A stretch of DNA of 64,000 nucleotides. Origin: Corticium candelabrum (Eukaryota; Porifera; Homoscleromorpha; Homosclerophorida; Plakinidae). The stretch spans positions 2,187,051 to 2,251,050 of the forward strand of contig NC_085093.1 in the NCBI RefSeq assembly GCF_963422355.1, read 5' to 3'. Shown here in pieces: positions 22,001 through 34,800 of the stretch; position 1 is the first letter of the stretch, and each line of letters begins with the position of its first letter. A model generated the notes under the pieces. The model was given only the letters and a program-made list of their open reading frames with translations. It had not been told where the DNA came from and searched no databases. The position numbers and the translations under genes are program-made.

Positions 22001-24003
22001 ATGCCAACAGAGTGAGCTTGTCCGCAGAGAACATTCAGCAGTTTCCGCTAGTAGCCGTTGCTGAGTCAAATAAAGGTTAACGAATTAGGGGCTTTACGAC
22101 ATTTCTCTCTCATGACATTAATACCTGCAGACTGCTGCTGCTAAAGAAAAGAACGAGTGTCCAACGAAAGGGGCGTTGCCTCGACTCAATGAGCATGCGT
22201 TATCTCTCCTGGAGAGCTGCAAACGAAGGCAGTGATAGTGTTGTTCTGTTAGCTAGTCACCTATAAACCTACCTCAGATGCGAAGTTGCAGAATTGTCTT
22301 TACGTTTTTTCATGGGGGAGGTCGTGTCCGATGAATGGTAGTGTCCGATAAACGGGGTCGCAGAGAAGGATCATGTTTACCGTCCTATCATAACCGTTTC
22401 ATGCCTTTGGAAGTCTGGCGTCTGGAATCACAGTCTTTACTAATCCTTCTTACTGTGGGCTTCAACAAAGCTCTGTCTTACTTCGTTTTCTTCTTACACG
22501 GCTGGCTGTCCGATGATTGATGGTGTCCGATAACAGGGGCGCCGCGGTGCTCTACTGAGTTAGACATACATGTACTCATGCAATAGAGATATATCCCCAA
22601 AACTTCAAAAACAACCGTCCCACTGTGGGCGCAAAATTTTATTTCACTCTACTATTTCTAGGCTTAAGAATTGGCCCAACCCATCGACTTCAAGTGTAAC
22701 GCACAATACAAATTATGTTGCTGTGTTTAGGGGTGGCCATAAATGACTCATTGCATGCAATGCCGCAATGCAGTAAAAGCAACAGAATATAGTTAGCTCG
22801 TTTAGCAAGTTAAGACCGTGACGTTTAGACTTCATTCTTGCTTCTTGCATAAAGCTAAAACTTGATCGATAAGCACAAATTCCGTCGTGTCTATAGTTTA
22901 CTATAGAATAACAGTCTACATGCACGACCAGCTTGCTTGCAGATCCACAATCTCCAGCTCTAAGTGCGAGATTCGAAAAACACAAATTCATTCCAACATT
23001 TCGCTAACAATCTATGCATAATACAAAACATGGGATCGAAACCATGGAAGCTGCCTAGAGTATTTTGTAAGCTTCAATCGTTATCTGTAAATGTTCGTTT
23101 CTTCTCTGCAGCTGTCTACGACTCTGCTCCAGGCGTCTGTGATTTCAGCTACGGAAGCAGCTGCGTGTACATCAACAGCGCCGCTAATGTATACGAGTGG
23201 AACAAAGAGACAACTACGACGTATATAACAACTGATCTACCATCGTTTAGTAACGGACGGTGTATTGCTGGCTTTTATGACGGAGTGCACGCATCCGCTG
23301 ACGTTCCCAACCCAATTGTTAACAAAGAACCACTGCCGAAATTCTCTCTCGGATCCGGAATTGCGAGAAGACGCAGAGGCACCGCTCAAGTCGAGCTTGC
23401 GCATTTCAAAAAGAGCACAGACAGGCAACCGAATCTAGACCGCGTTCGCCGTTCGTGCTTCAGAATCGCCGGCAAAAACGTCGGGGTAACGCCGACCAAA
23501 TCGACGAGCACCGTCCTGACAGCAAACAAGGTTGTATCTAATGAAGTGTTCGAGGTTGGAAAGTTTGTGAAGCATGTCAGTAACAGCTACATCAAGTTTA
23601 CGTTCACCGCCAGCGAAGGCTTGGGTTACTATTTCTATTGTTATGCGCACTGCTTGCCTGATCCGCTGGGCATTCTCGATCAGGTGGGAAGCGTCGAAGA
23701 GAGTAGAAGTCACGAGACGTTCCGGTTGTTTTCGACAAGCAGCGTTGGCAGTCACACGGTGTGTCTCAATCTGAAAGACTCCGTTGGATGTGGAGAATTT
23801 GCGATGAGATTCAGTGCGACTATCCTCCATCTTAGCTCCCAATCGGCTCGCTTGTCCTTTACACCCAAAGGAGTATACTCGAGCTTGGCTCAAGCGGGAT
23901 GTACAAGTCAGTGTGTCTATAAGTCATTTAGCTATGAGAATACAGTAACGTAAGACGTGCTTTGTGTTTGTGTTTGACAGGTCCAGCAGCAAATGAGACA
24001 TAA
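17961..24003 (+). CDS. gene D: secreted one-sushi protein with HCLPDPLG module
   Basis: Five exons: 17961-18060, 18153-18241, 18303-18396, 23112-23906 and 23981-24003, giving 366 residues. Exons 1-3 encode a signal peptide (followed by GWFW as in gene B) and a sushi domain split exactly as in B and C. Exon 4 encodes the module: [13 protein letters not shown], basic ARRRRG and [13 protein letters not shown], then HCLPDPLG (about 274-281), where the last Pro of the family signature is Leu. The tail SPAANET is on a 23 bp exon. The intron before exon 4 is 4.7 kb, much longer than in its paralogues, because mobile elements including a Tc1 copy have inserted. Phases agree across it, so one gene is likely. 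Two broken neighbours that merely face each other remain possible. Confidence 0.82.
18626..18744. repeat. (CA)n microsatellite in gene D intron 3
   Basis: CA run with GCGC and CGCA interruptions. Confidence 0.95.
18957..19048. repeat. (AT)n microsatellite
   Basis: Uninterrupted AT run of about 90 bp just left of the Tc1 copy. Confidence 0.97.
19077..21099 (-). mobile_element. Tc1-type DNA transposon, inactive
   Basis: Terminal inverted repeats begin CAGACTTGGACAAA at both ends (19077 and, complemented, 21099), about 27 bp long with one single-base length difference. The element is flanked by TA on both sides (19075-19076 and 21100-21101). The 2.0 kb element carries one transposase on the minus strand. 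It lies in the long intron of gene D. Confidence 0.93.
19389..20403 (-). pseudogene. Tc1-family transposase (disrupted)
   Basis: Minus-strand reading starts [15 protein letters not shown] with an N-terminal helix-turn-helix region ([20 protein letters not shown]) and a basic hook GRGK. The catalytic DDE set is visible: FTDES for the first Asp, QQDNAP for the second, and [11 protein letters not shown] for the Glu, as in Tc1 (DD34E type by context). The frame has one in-frame stop near 19825, where a Trp is expected before GSMCWHG, and one frameshift near 19650-19690, just after the QQDNAP motif. Length is about 335 residues, normal for the family. It is not functional as it stands. Confidence 0.9.
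21656..21820 (+). other. unexplained coding-like stretch in gene D intron 3
   Basis: After a TATCTAG acceptor-like site, a frame of about 55 codons reads [20 protein letters not shown] and continues to a TAA near 21818. Its composition is protein-like, but I recognise no family and see no partner exon. It may be a remnant inside the larger element or chance. Confidence 0.2.
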
Positions 24004-25828
24004 ATAGCTAGAGAATTCATAGAATTCAAAAAACAGAAATTGAACTATAGCTATAACTAATTCTGTTACTTATAATTGGCTATAGATAGATATCTGTGTG
24101 CGTGTGTGCGCGATGACAAAATACGGCTGCCCTACGTAATTACAAATGTCAGTATTAGTATGTTGTATGAAAGCAGTTTGTCCGATTAAAATAACTGCCT
24201 TTAGTCAAGGGCAGGATCGCGATGACGCGAGACCTAGCAGTCGCCCATGCACATGCATGTGTTCGACAGCCTATAGCCGCATCTAGAGATTAGACGGCTC
24301 TGCGTAAGCCCTGCCGCGCGTTTCCAGACTGCCCTTCACGGTTACACTTCCATGCAGTATACTATAAAATAGCTCTATAGCAACCGTTGAATCTGAGCCT
24401 CAAGTTCAGTGGCGTAAAACTAGGCGTGAGGCAACCGAGGCCTCGGTTGAAAAAGTGGGCGTATCAGTTAAAATATTTCAATTGGGTGTGTCCATAAAAT
24501 TTTTTCAGTACGTACACCTAGCCACGACTTAGCCAGCACGTTTCAAGATCGACAAAGAGAACATAAGGCGATTTGATGGTACAGGTAATCGCATAGACTT
24601 GCAATGGTCATGTAACCTGACCACATCAAGAAATCGTACGACTTCAACCGTTTACACACTTTGCTGGACGTCGCAGCTACGTAATCAAAGACCAGCCCGG
24701 CATGCAGCTGAGAATTTAGTTAATTAACCTTAATTAATTAGACGCAAGAGTTTAATTAAAACTCCCATTAGTCAACGAGTCACTCCTTTTTTGACAATTA
24801 CAATCAGTAGTCCCCTGTTTCTAGCATACTCATGATACTGTGACAGCTAGCACGCAACAGCGCAGTTAGATATCTACAAATTGTACACTACACACGCGCA
24901 TGCGCACGTTAAACAAAATTCCCAAAGCAAATGCGACTCTGGCAAGCAGATCCGTCTGTGACAAAAATTGCTACAGTATTTCTATGTGCGCCATCAGCAT
25001 CCTCGTCTAGTCATGCAATAAGTGCAGAGTACTATATGCGATTACTAAAAGCATCGGCTAAACCAATCAGTAAAAATTAGATTCATAAAATTGTTTGGCC
25101 TCCAGCTATAATCCTTGTCAATCATCTTACAAGCTGTTTACCAACTTGCACCACGTACTAACCGGATATCTGTTTCCAGAGCTAACTCTGTTGCCTAAAG
25201 GGACGAATTTAGTTACATTTCAATTTCAATAGAAGAGAAGCCGCACTTATAGCACGACTGGACACTTAATATCCGCAGTCCTTGCATTTGCCAACTCATC
25301 AGACAGCCACTGGGAATCTAATTACAGACAAACGTGCATGCTAGACCGAATATATAAGTGTAATTGATCTAACATTTTGTAAGCTGTTTCTCTTCTAGGC
25401 GTGCACTTGCAAACATACAATTCAAGAACAAGTGAGAAAGCCTAGGCTTGAAAAGCTTAGTGTAGACACGTGGGGAAGCAAGCTAGCAAGTGCCAACACT
25501 GTTCTCGCGATGTTGTGGTCTCAGTCGCCTGAAAAAATGCAGGAATTACAAATAATTGACGACCGCGTGATGGTACCAGTCTCCAAATGGTCACTATAAC
25601 CTAATTGTGATTGCAAGTGCTGCATTCAACGTCGGTGCTTTTCCTTGTTATAAGATTATCATATACTGTACGTATGTATAAGAATTGAATCTGTAGCCTT
25701 CGACACACGGCAAGGAGACATCTGCCGCTCGTATATAGGACAATCTCCATATAAATAAATACCTCGTAGTATACAAAAGACTGTGCCAGTTCAGCTGTCT
25801 TTCATTTTTTCCGTTGAACTGCACAGAG
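24004..25828. other. intergenic between genes D and E
   Basis: 1.8 kb with no supported exon. A hAT-like terminus (CAGTGGCGTAAAACTAGGCG) starts near 24410 without a visible partner end. An AT-rich CATATAAATAAA at about 25748, some 80 bp upstream of the gene E start codon, is a candidate TATA element. Confidence 0.55.
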
Positions 25829-27678
25829 ATGGTGTCAATTAAGTTGACAATCCTGATCAATGTTATAATACTCACAGAGATCGCAGTTGCCCTTTCTCGT
25901 TCCACTGATAACAATGAAGAGCAATCGGATGATGGTGCAGTACAACAATTGACACTATTATTTTGCTAAACCGCGTGGCAAATGTCGTGGCTGTCTCTAT
26001 AAGGTTGTGCCGATCCACCGCTGCCACCAGCAGATGGTTTGCAAGTAAAACGATTTTTGGGGTCCGACAGGTCAAGTTTTCTCGTCTATTCCTGCTCTTC
26101 AGGATACAATCTTGTGGGTCCCACCATTCGAGAGTGCAACAGACGCAACTGGCTTGGTGAACAACCAAAGTGCGAGTCGTCGATTTACAGTAAGAATTTC
26201 GCCTCTTGCTTCATCCTAGATCACATTCAACAGCGTCCGTCCACTTTAATTAATTATAACTCCGGCGTTTTCTTTTAGAAGCTTGCGAGCGCATCCTACC
26301 TCCTGCACCACAGTTTGGACTCCGATTTATCGAAAGAGATCTCATCGACACTGACCTGGGATACCGCGCAGTCTACAGGTGCGCAACAGGATACAAACTC
26401 GTTGGACCCCTTAGCATTACCTGTGCCGACTCCAAGACGAAAGAAATCTTGCCACTGATCACGTGCAGTTTAGGTAAAAACTAAATGGTTAACAAAATTA
26501 ATACAAACGTATAGACACCAACCGGTGATGCGATTTCAGGTGTGTTCGACTCATTCGGCGACTGCAGGTTCGAGTCCACGTGGACGTCTTGCCTCGCTGT
26601 CAACAGAATGAGCAACTCGGACAAATGGATGCTCGAAAGGAGATCGTGCGACAACAAAACTCACCGTTTTGTTTCAGTACGCAGCAGCATCCCGTCGATA
26701 CCAGTTCGCAATGCAACATACGGGGATCACTTGCTGCGCGACAGTCAAACGAATAACAGCAGTGGCGTCAAGCCGGCTGGGTCCGAGACAATGCCTACCT
26801 CTTGGCGGGAAATCTTGAAAAACGTTTCCTGCTTGGAAGAAGACATTTCGCACTCGATGGTTCTCAAGCTACAACCGCCTCCGTTCAGACGGCGATCTGG
26901 TAATCACCTCGTGTCAGATACGACGTTTGAGATGGGAAGTTTTATGAACACATACGCGCGCTACATCAAGTATAAAATTGAGGCACCACCCGGGCCTCTC
27001 GCATACGGGATATTTGTCTCCGGGCACTGCCTCCCAGATCCTCCCGGTCACATGTACGTTATCCATTACAATTGGGACGTTGGCTCGCACATCAGTAGGA
27101 ACTTTTGCTTAAATCTGGAGAAAACGGTCACGTGTGCGTCGACACGCTTTCAGTTTATCATTCGCGTTCGCGTCTATATAGCCTACTATCCGAGTACGTC
27201 ATGGCCCAGAACGGTCACTTTCACACCAAAAGGAGCCTATAATTCTATGTGCCCAGGTCAGTAGTAACTCAGCAGTCTTAATATATTAATTAAATTCAGT
27301 GGCATCGCAGGGCCTCCAAGAATGGGAGAGGCAATCGCTAAAGTTTACTGTTAATTAAATTAAGATAAATACTTCAATATCCTGTGTCAATCGAGGCCAT
27401 GCACATAGGAGTAGGAACCACGGTGCCATGCCCCCTCCCCAATCAGCAGCCTATGGTCACTATCTAGAAAATAGGTCATCGTGAAAACGAGCTATACAAC
27501 CTGGATGCCATTCCTACGCCTCTGGGCCACACATGCTAGTATTGACCCGCCCAGACCCTGTTGAGCGACGCCACTGATAAAATTAAACCTATATAAAGTG
27601 GCTTATCATACTACATCTACCTATTCATTCGTTTTTCTCTCTTTTTGCCATTCAGGTTTCGTCACCGAAGACAACTAG
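25829..27678 (+). CDS. gene E: secreted two-sushi protein with HCLPDPPG module
   Basis: Five exons: 25829-25934, 26004-26189, 26279-26473, 26540-27256 and 27656-27678, giving 408 residues, all introns phase 1. Exon 1 is a signal peptide followed by a short acidic stretch (NNEEQSDDG). Exons 2 and 3 are each one complete sushi domain. The first has the usual Trp; the second (CERILPPAPQFG onward) keeps the four cysteines but lacks the Trp. Exon 4 is the module: GDCRFESTWTSCL at its start, a dibasic FRRRSG site, [19 protein letters not shown] (about 325-332), CLNLEKTVTC and TPKGAYNS. The tail GFVTEDN lies on a 23 bp exon, and the last intron carries a small hAT-like MITE. The exon 1 donor is the least certain boundary, since GT sites nearby would change only the acidic linker. 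Confidence 0.87.
27297..27576. mobile_element. hAT-like MITE in last intron of gene E
   Basis: Ends CAGTGGCATCGC and GCGACGCCACTG are inverted. The flanking 8-mers ATTAAATT and ATAAAATT differ at one base, consistent with an 8 bp target duplication. Length is 280 bp, with no coding capacity. Confidence 0.75.
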
Positions 27679-27951
27679 AAAGCATGAAACCACATGGACC
27701 TATACACACGTGACAGCTAGCGCACGTGGAGTAGCAACCTTGGACTGAGCTATAGTTGCTTTAGATGAATAGTTCTGCATGCATGTCTATGTACGCATGA
27801 CTTGATGTTCAGTGTACGTGAAACACCATTCTAAATATACAGGTATCTATATCTAGCACATATGTAATGCAGGACGGTGTAGCTACATACGCGCATGCGA
27901 GAACGTGCAGGTGATTAACCCCGCCCACTGTGCTGCTCCACCCACCTTAGC

Positions 27952-29569
27952 ATGGATGACGAATGCAGGAGCAAGAGTTTTCCCTCGTTTTCCCTCATTC
28001 TAATAGCTATAGCTGGGTGGAACACAAGCCTTGCAGGTAACTTTAACAAAAAGTCGTGAAAGACATCTAGTTTGTCAATCGACTTTGGCTCGTTTTATAA
28101 TCTTGAACAGACGTTTTCGTCGTTCCCCCACCTCAGTTGGCTCCAGCACCATACGCAGAATGGGCACACCACCATTGGTAAGGAGAAACTCTTTGGTTCA
28201 ATTTATATTAATTAAGGTTAGTGCTATAGACGTGACGTCATGTGCTATTGCTTGTTTGCAGGGTGTGGCTGTCAAGGGATAGAGCCAACCAGAGCGCTCT
28301 GATCGAGTACGTCAACGAATATCTGGCACATGATATTCCTGTACGTATGTAACCATTAGATTAACTAAATCTAAATTAATCACATTGAGACCTGTTGCTT
28401 GCAAATCAAGAACAAATAAGTCAATAAATAAATTAAATAAACAAAGTTTTGGTAGCCTTTTTGTTTTAAGATAATTCAAAAAAAGAAGGTATGGTATGGT
28501 TTTGTACGGATCATCAATGATTATATGACCAATAATGACATTTCAATTAACTCTAACCGAGTTTGCATTGACTATTAGAACTTATTGCCAAGGACTCCAC
28601 ATGGTCATATCTGGAAACAAAATACTTTCTGACAGCAAGTTGTGTGAATCAAGAAGCTCAGGCATAAATATATGAAAAGCATTGTACTAACATTTCCTGT
28701 ACAATGTACAGCCAATGAAATTGCTCCCAATCAACCAAAACATTATGTAACTTAATGCTCATTGAAAAGTACAAAATACGTGATGGTAATCTAAAATACT
28801 TCAATTAATTATAAATTCAGTGCACTCTGCTTTAATAGTGTGCTCATGATACAAACAACTTAGGTAGGTGCAGTGAATATTGACTCTGGGTGGGCAACCG
28901 GCTTCAATGACTTCATATTCAACACAAAGAAGTATCCCAATGCATCTGATATGGTAAAGAGTCAATTGGCATCACGATCATGAACGCGCGTAGGGATGTT
29001 TCAACTTAGATTGAGTACTTTCACTCCAAGCAAATCAAAGTGATCGTTTGGACGACATCCATGGTCGATGTCGACTCTCCAAACTACAACGAAGGTTTGT
29101 CCAATGGCTTCTACGTTCGGTAAATACTTCTTGTGCTTTAATTGTGTAATAATAATAGATTGATATGCTTATATTAGAGACTTGATTGGAAAACCTGGTA
29201 CCATAAAATGGTGGCATGGGCATGGAAGTCTGGTAGACTACAGCAATCCCAAAGCAGTAGAATGGTGGCATAAGCAGATGGACTTGGTGGAGAGATGTTT
29301 ATTGCTTATTTTTTCATTAGAGACAACTGTTACTTTCTGTTCAGGTTTTGAATCTTGGTATTGATGGTTGGAAGTGTGATGGCACAGACCCTTATATTTT
29401 AGAGTTGCCGTACTCTCATGGTTATGGAGGATTCCTAACACATCGAGACTATGCAAATGCGTACTATGGAGATTTCTTCAACTACACGCGATTGAAACGG
29501 GGAAATGACACTCTGATAATGTCAAGACCGGTGGATGGGTGAGAAGACATTAGTTGTTGTACACACATA

Positions 29570-29649
<80 letters not shown>

Positions 29650-31241
29650 ATGCATGTGCACATGTGCAAATACTGTACAGAGAAGCAGGCAGGAATTCCA
29701 GAAAAGCAGCACACAAGTTGATAAACGCATAAAACTAGTACAGAAATCTATTTCGTGATACCTAACTATCGATGCTTTACTGGCCATCTTAGCTACAAGT
29801 TCCTCTACTTGGAGTTCAGTCCTCATTCAGTCATGTTTTCTGGTTGGGTCGGAGACCAAGATCCAACATTCGATGGTTTAGAAGCAGCCTTAAAACGATA
29901 CCTGCAATCAGCATGGGACGGTGAGAACAAACACACCCATCTCGTGTTGTACTCATTTACTACTCATTTGCATTGCAGGATATGCCAATTTTGGATCAGA
30001 TATAGGCGGTTATCGCACTGGACAGGGTACACTGGGAAGAAGTCGAACACTCTTTCTAAGATGGATGCAGCTCGGAGCTTTCTCACCGCTCATGGAAAAT
30101 GGAGGCAACAAAGAACACCGACCATGGATGTTTGAACCATCCAATGAAACAACAGCTATTTACAAGAAGTACACCAAGATAGTACATCATGATAATGACA
30201 AACTAAGATAGCAGTTGTTTCTAGATATGTGAGTGCACACCTGATGTTGATGCCTTATCTGTTGGCCACTGGCTCGAAAGCCTATGAGACACGAAGCAGT
30301 TCTATTACACCTCTTGCTAAGCATGATACCTTCATACACAAGGTATGAACAAGTATTTGCATTTGATTGTATTTCCATTTGCTAGAATCTCAGAAGTAAT
30401 TTGCCGTAGTTGATTGATGATTTCAAACCCACGACGTATAACTACCTTCTGGGCAGTGACATTCTAGTGTGTCCGGTGATCAATGATCCGGCCATTGTGG
30501 ACGTTACCTTTCCTACTGGATCTTGGGTGGATTTCTGGAATTCATCGAATGTATACAAAGGCGGTGATAATCATACATTCACTCCAGATTTAGCCACTTT
30601 ACCGGTATTCTATCGAGCAGGTAAGATCTGGTCGATTACAAGAATAACTCCAAAATAGCATGAAGTCACACCATTCATAAATTCAATAAATTCAACTAAA
30701 CTCCGGAAAACACAAGGTGTCTATTTCTATAGATAGTTGTATTACAGGTGCTATCATTCCTCTCAGAATTAGAGACAATCTCAACAGTTTTGGAGATGAA
30801 ACATTTCAGGGGTCTCTCACTTTCTATGTCAATCGTCCAAAAATCAACATTCAACATTCCGTTGAAGTGCGTGACCAGGAATCGGGTATGATCGCTTCTT
30901 ACTGGTATGATCACTACAACTGGCTGTGATGTGAGATACAAAGATGTGCCACTTTATTACTATTTGGCAGGCTAAATAGTCGTTCAACATATATTCTCTT
31001 TGAGGTGACTGCTCATCGTTCTGAAATGGTGATTATCGTTCTCCAACATGTTCTTCACCCTACAAGGATCACTTCACGGTCAGTTGGCAATCCCAATAAG
31101 CCAGCTGATCTAAGAGAACTGTCTTCTCTACAATCACTGCAATTGGTTGGTCATGGATTTTTTTGGAACTCAAAAATAGAGCGACTTGTGATCAGACCCG
31201 ACATTTCATTAATTGGAATTTCATTGACAATCCATTTTTAG
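27952..31241 (+). CDS. GH31-family glycoside hydrolase
   Basis: Thirteen exons: 27952-28036, 28111-28177, 28262-28340, 28864-28953, 29010-29119, 29178-29286, 29345-29538, 29793-29920, 29979-30168, 30225-30342, 30410-30620, 30748-30904 and 30971-31241. Phases agree throughout and give 602 residues. A signal-like N-terminus is followed almost at once by the (beta/alpha)8 barrel. The likely nucleophile is Asp192 in GWKCDGTDP and the likely acid/base is Asp266 in GWVGDQD, followed by GSDIGGY at 293-299. The C-terminal beta domain follows (PVFYRAGAIIPL). GH31 enzymes hydrolyse alpha-glycosidic bonds. The substrate cannot be read from the sequence, and the KCDGTDP form differs from the WIDMNE form of lysosomal alpha-glucosidase. 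The usual N-terminal beta-sandwich of about 200 residues is absent. It is tail to tail with the arylsulfatase gene. Confidence 0.9.
29579..29648. repeat. (CA)n microsatellite in GH31 intron 7
   Basis: Uninterrupted CA run of about 70 bp. Confidence 0.95.
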
Positions 31242-31807
31242 TACCATTGCATAACTGGCCACAAGAGGTAAATTTTTCATTTCTTCCTGAAGGAAACTCA
31301 ACGGTTCCGTTACAAATAACATTTACATTAATTTTGTAAAAAATAAAGATAATGTTGTCACATGTATACAACAACTCAGTGTACCAATATCAAATCCACT
31401 GCTTCGTAATTAAGTAAGTAAAACATGTGGTGAATGGAAACATTAATTAAGTATTTAAGATCACTACTAGTGCATTATCCTCATCAAGCGGTGTACACAA
31501 ATGCTAAGATGTCTCTTTACAAGCCTTCCTTATTATACGGTACCATGTCAGTGACATCAATAAAAGATATCATAACTTTTGAAGCCCAACTTCGTGGCAT
31601 GCCACACTTGTGGATACCACACTTCTAGATCAAAACTCTAACCTTTTTATGAGTATTCAAACATAAACTTAAGTGTGACACTGTCATGGTCACTCTCAAA
31701 TGACACCAAAACCGTAGAGAAAACCAAATGAAGCAAAACATTAGAAAAGTAGAATGTCACTACAAAAGAGCTGACAAAACAAACAAAGCGGCACACAATG
31801 TTCTTTC
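31242..31807. other. convergent 3' spacer
   Basis: 566 bp between the GH31 stop codon and the arylsulfatase stop codon, holding the two 3' UTRs. Poly(A)-type AATAAA signals occur (for example around 31344, and on both strands nearby). No exon is seen. Confidence 0.6.
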
Positions 31808-34800
31808 TCAGTTCATTACCCATGGAGTCCATGCTCCTCCATGTTTCTTGGGATCCGCCTGCGGATCTGAACCACCGTATTCAAATATTGGTGAAACAAC
31901 AGTGTCGTTGTATGCATGAAGTCTATCCAGCAAGTCCTTTACCTAAACATTCCAAGATTGTAACTACAGAATCGTCCTAAGAACGCAGCACAAACTGTAG
32001 CAGTGGTGGCAATTTCTATTGCTAACAAATACTGCCATCTTAATTAACAATCTAATGTGCAGGAATAATATAATATAATTATATCAAAAGTTACACCCAG
32101 AAAAGTCACAACAGTTTACATACAAGACAGGCAATGAACACCCACTGCTTTCCAAGCCATAGCAGCCCTTCATTGCACGTTAGGGCATGTTGACCATTTA
32201 GTACACACATCCATGCAATAACTTTAACACTCCTTTACCATTTGCTTCCTATTCAGTGTACGACAAATCGGTTGCCCGGGCACCTAGGACAACCAAAAAT
32301 GTCTGGGCAACTGAAACAGCAAACTAGGGTTGCCCAGGGATAACCCTGAGATTTCTATTAACCCAAGGACTAACCAAACTGAAGCCACGCATATTGCGTG
32401 CTCCACTTGTTCATCTGCAGTACTTGTAGCCAATCCCTTCAGGTCCCATATTAACCACTTTGTCCTTGTAGTACCAACACCACTTACCTCCAAACGACAA
32501 CTTCCCATTGCAGAAAAAACTTTGAAATTGCAAGAGAACGTGATTTATCAGACGATGATCAGTCAGCTTCAAGTGATGTCAGTGAAGTAGTTAGAAGACC
32601 AAGTGCACCACAAAAGAAGGCAGTGAAGGTCTCTGGAGTCCCAATGAGACCAAGACTTCGAAAGGAACACACAGCAAAGCCTATTTCATTTAGTTTATGG
32701 GCAACCAGAGTAATGACCGAGCAACTAAAACTTTGTATGGTTGCCCGGGGACTAATCAGAGATGAGAGAATTTGTCATACACTGCTACTTAACTGATGCC
32801 AATGTTCTAAACGAGTCTGAACAAAGACTATCAATGCCAGTGTAACTCAATTTAATCTCTTGAGGCTGGATTGGTTGTTCTTTCAAAGAACCTCTCGTAG
32901 CTTCTCTGATGGATATGACAATACAAGTTGTGTTATTGTACATATAGCCAACAGAACAATCATGGTTTTTCAAGAAATGATCAAACACAGAATACAAGTG
33001 TGTATTAACAATTAATCATATATTTGGGGCAACACTTCAGTCTGATACCATGATGCTATATCTTTGCACTAAATGCCCCTCGTCCCTTTTACAAACTTCC
33101 ATCCATGACATAAACACGTAGCAGCCGCTACCATTCAAAAGTCTTTTGACTATGATTGATAGTAATGATCAGTGTGTTCACACACAGACAAGCATAATAC
33201 GTGTTAAGTTAACCTATACACTCTATTACCAGGCAACAGCTACGTATGTAACAGTTTTTAGTGAGGTACAACAACCTGCTTATGATTGCCCTACTACATT
33301 TGCTGTACAAGTTGAGGAAAAGCCCACATTTATCAGCAACAGTGTGCCTGTGCATGTGTTACTGTTTACTCACTCACCACTGCTTGGTTGTCAGCTGATA
33401 TGTCTTTTTCTTCTCGTATGTCGTTGACTACATCAAACAACTGAACGGTTGTATTCCATGTGGTAGCCAGAGGGTGACCAATGTAAAGCACTGATGCATT
33501 CACTGGTGTTGACCATATGTCTGGAGGACCCGGATCTCCAAGAACTAGTTTGTAGTTGCCTGAAAACAACAAACGTGCTTGAACCTCCAGCCACTCTGTT
33601 ACCAATTAAATCACCTCTCCTAATAGCAGCATGTCCACCTCCGTTTCGAACAAATGGGCCCAGAATGTTATGCAATCTGTCTATATTGAGTAGTACCTGT
33701 AGTATCGATTATATACATACGAGATCATTTTCACTAAAAGTCAAATTAGACTGCACTTCTTCTCTTGCAGACGATGCATTCTGTGAGATCATAGGCCACT
33801 GGTTAAATCCATCCAAAGGCTTGGAACCACTCAAAGACGGATCAACACTTTACAAACAAATTAATATCTAATCTCAACTCAAATAGGAAACAATCCAGGG
33901 GTGTAGCGTGGCATGGGCTAGACCGGGCTACAGCCCCATCATTTATAGGGGTGGTCAGCAGCCAATTAGAAGCCAATAAAGTGAGCGTGCCCATAACAAG
34001 TAGGCGTGTCCCATAGCTTAGCTCCCCATTTCTAGAGGTCACGTTATGCCCCTGAACAATCGAATAGCAACTCACCCAATCATTGTCAGCAACGTGGGAT
34101 ACCAATCTGTGGCATGCATCAGTCCTTCATTCTGGTACCTACAGAAATCAATAATTTACAATATCATGTATACAGGCTATCACCATGGGACACCACTTTG
34201 AAATCTTTAGCATTGATCCATGAACTAAAGCCTAAAAACCAGACAATCTAAGTGCAGTTACTAAATATCATTAATTAACCAATATTTCTCATACCGTCCC
34301 TCGTACCCCGCCTTCCCATAAAGAGTGCTTGCCACCGCGAAGAGGGTAGTTTTCAGTACCCGTGTTGTCACCACAAATGTGACATCGTCTAGAGCCCTTG
34401 ATTGGACCGCCGTTATCCTACATAACAAAACAAAGTCGTGCTTAGTTAGAAAATAAGAAGTCAATGTACGTTCGTAACACACAGTTGTAAACACTATCAG
34501 TGTGTCATTCCACATGCCCTTCGTCTTCAGTGCTTCTGTTAGGTTTCCAATGCCTTCGTCCATACAAGCCAACATACCCTAATATTAATTAAACAGCAAC
34601 ATTGACTGATTGCTGGTGTTACAACGTGTAAATATATTTACAGCAAAAGTTCGACGTTCGGAATCTTTAATAACATTGTTATAAGGTGTGACATACTGTT
34701 GAGGCACTTCACGTGGAGCATGAACAGCCTGATATGCAAGGTACCTTAGGAACAAAATATTTGATATATGATCAATACAAACAACTGTTTTATGGTACAA

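Larger units (their letters stand above)
18881..22529. mobile_element. possible larger element framing gene D intron 3
   Basis: CGGACACCATCA followed five bases later by CGGAC at 18881-18902 is matched in inverted orientation at 22507-22529. Further CCGATRAATGG/GTGTCCGATAA motifs occur near 22327-22355 and complementary forms near 21110-21150. This pattern suggests the inverted ends of one element of about 3.6 kb into which the Tc1 copy inserted. No family is recognisable, and chance or a local motif expansion is possible. Confidence 0.3.

Noticed and set aside
23435-23893. 152-codon minus-strand frame opposite gene D exon 4 (and its counterpart opposite gene C)
   Set aside because: Antisense shadow of a conserved plus-strand exon; no splice sites or family match on the minus strand.
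32270-32770. GGTTGCCCGGG words in the last intron of the arylsulfatase as a possible transposon
   Set aside because: The words are in direct, not inverted, orientation and no target duplication is visible.
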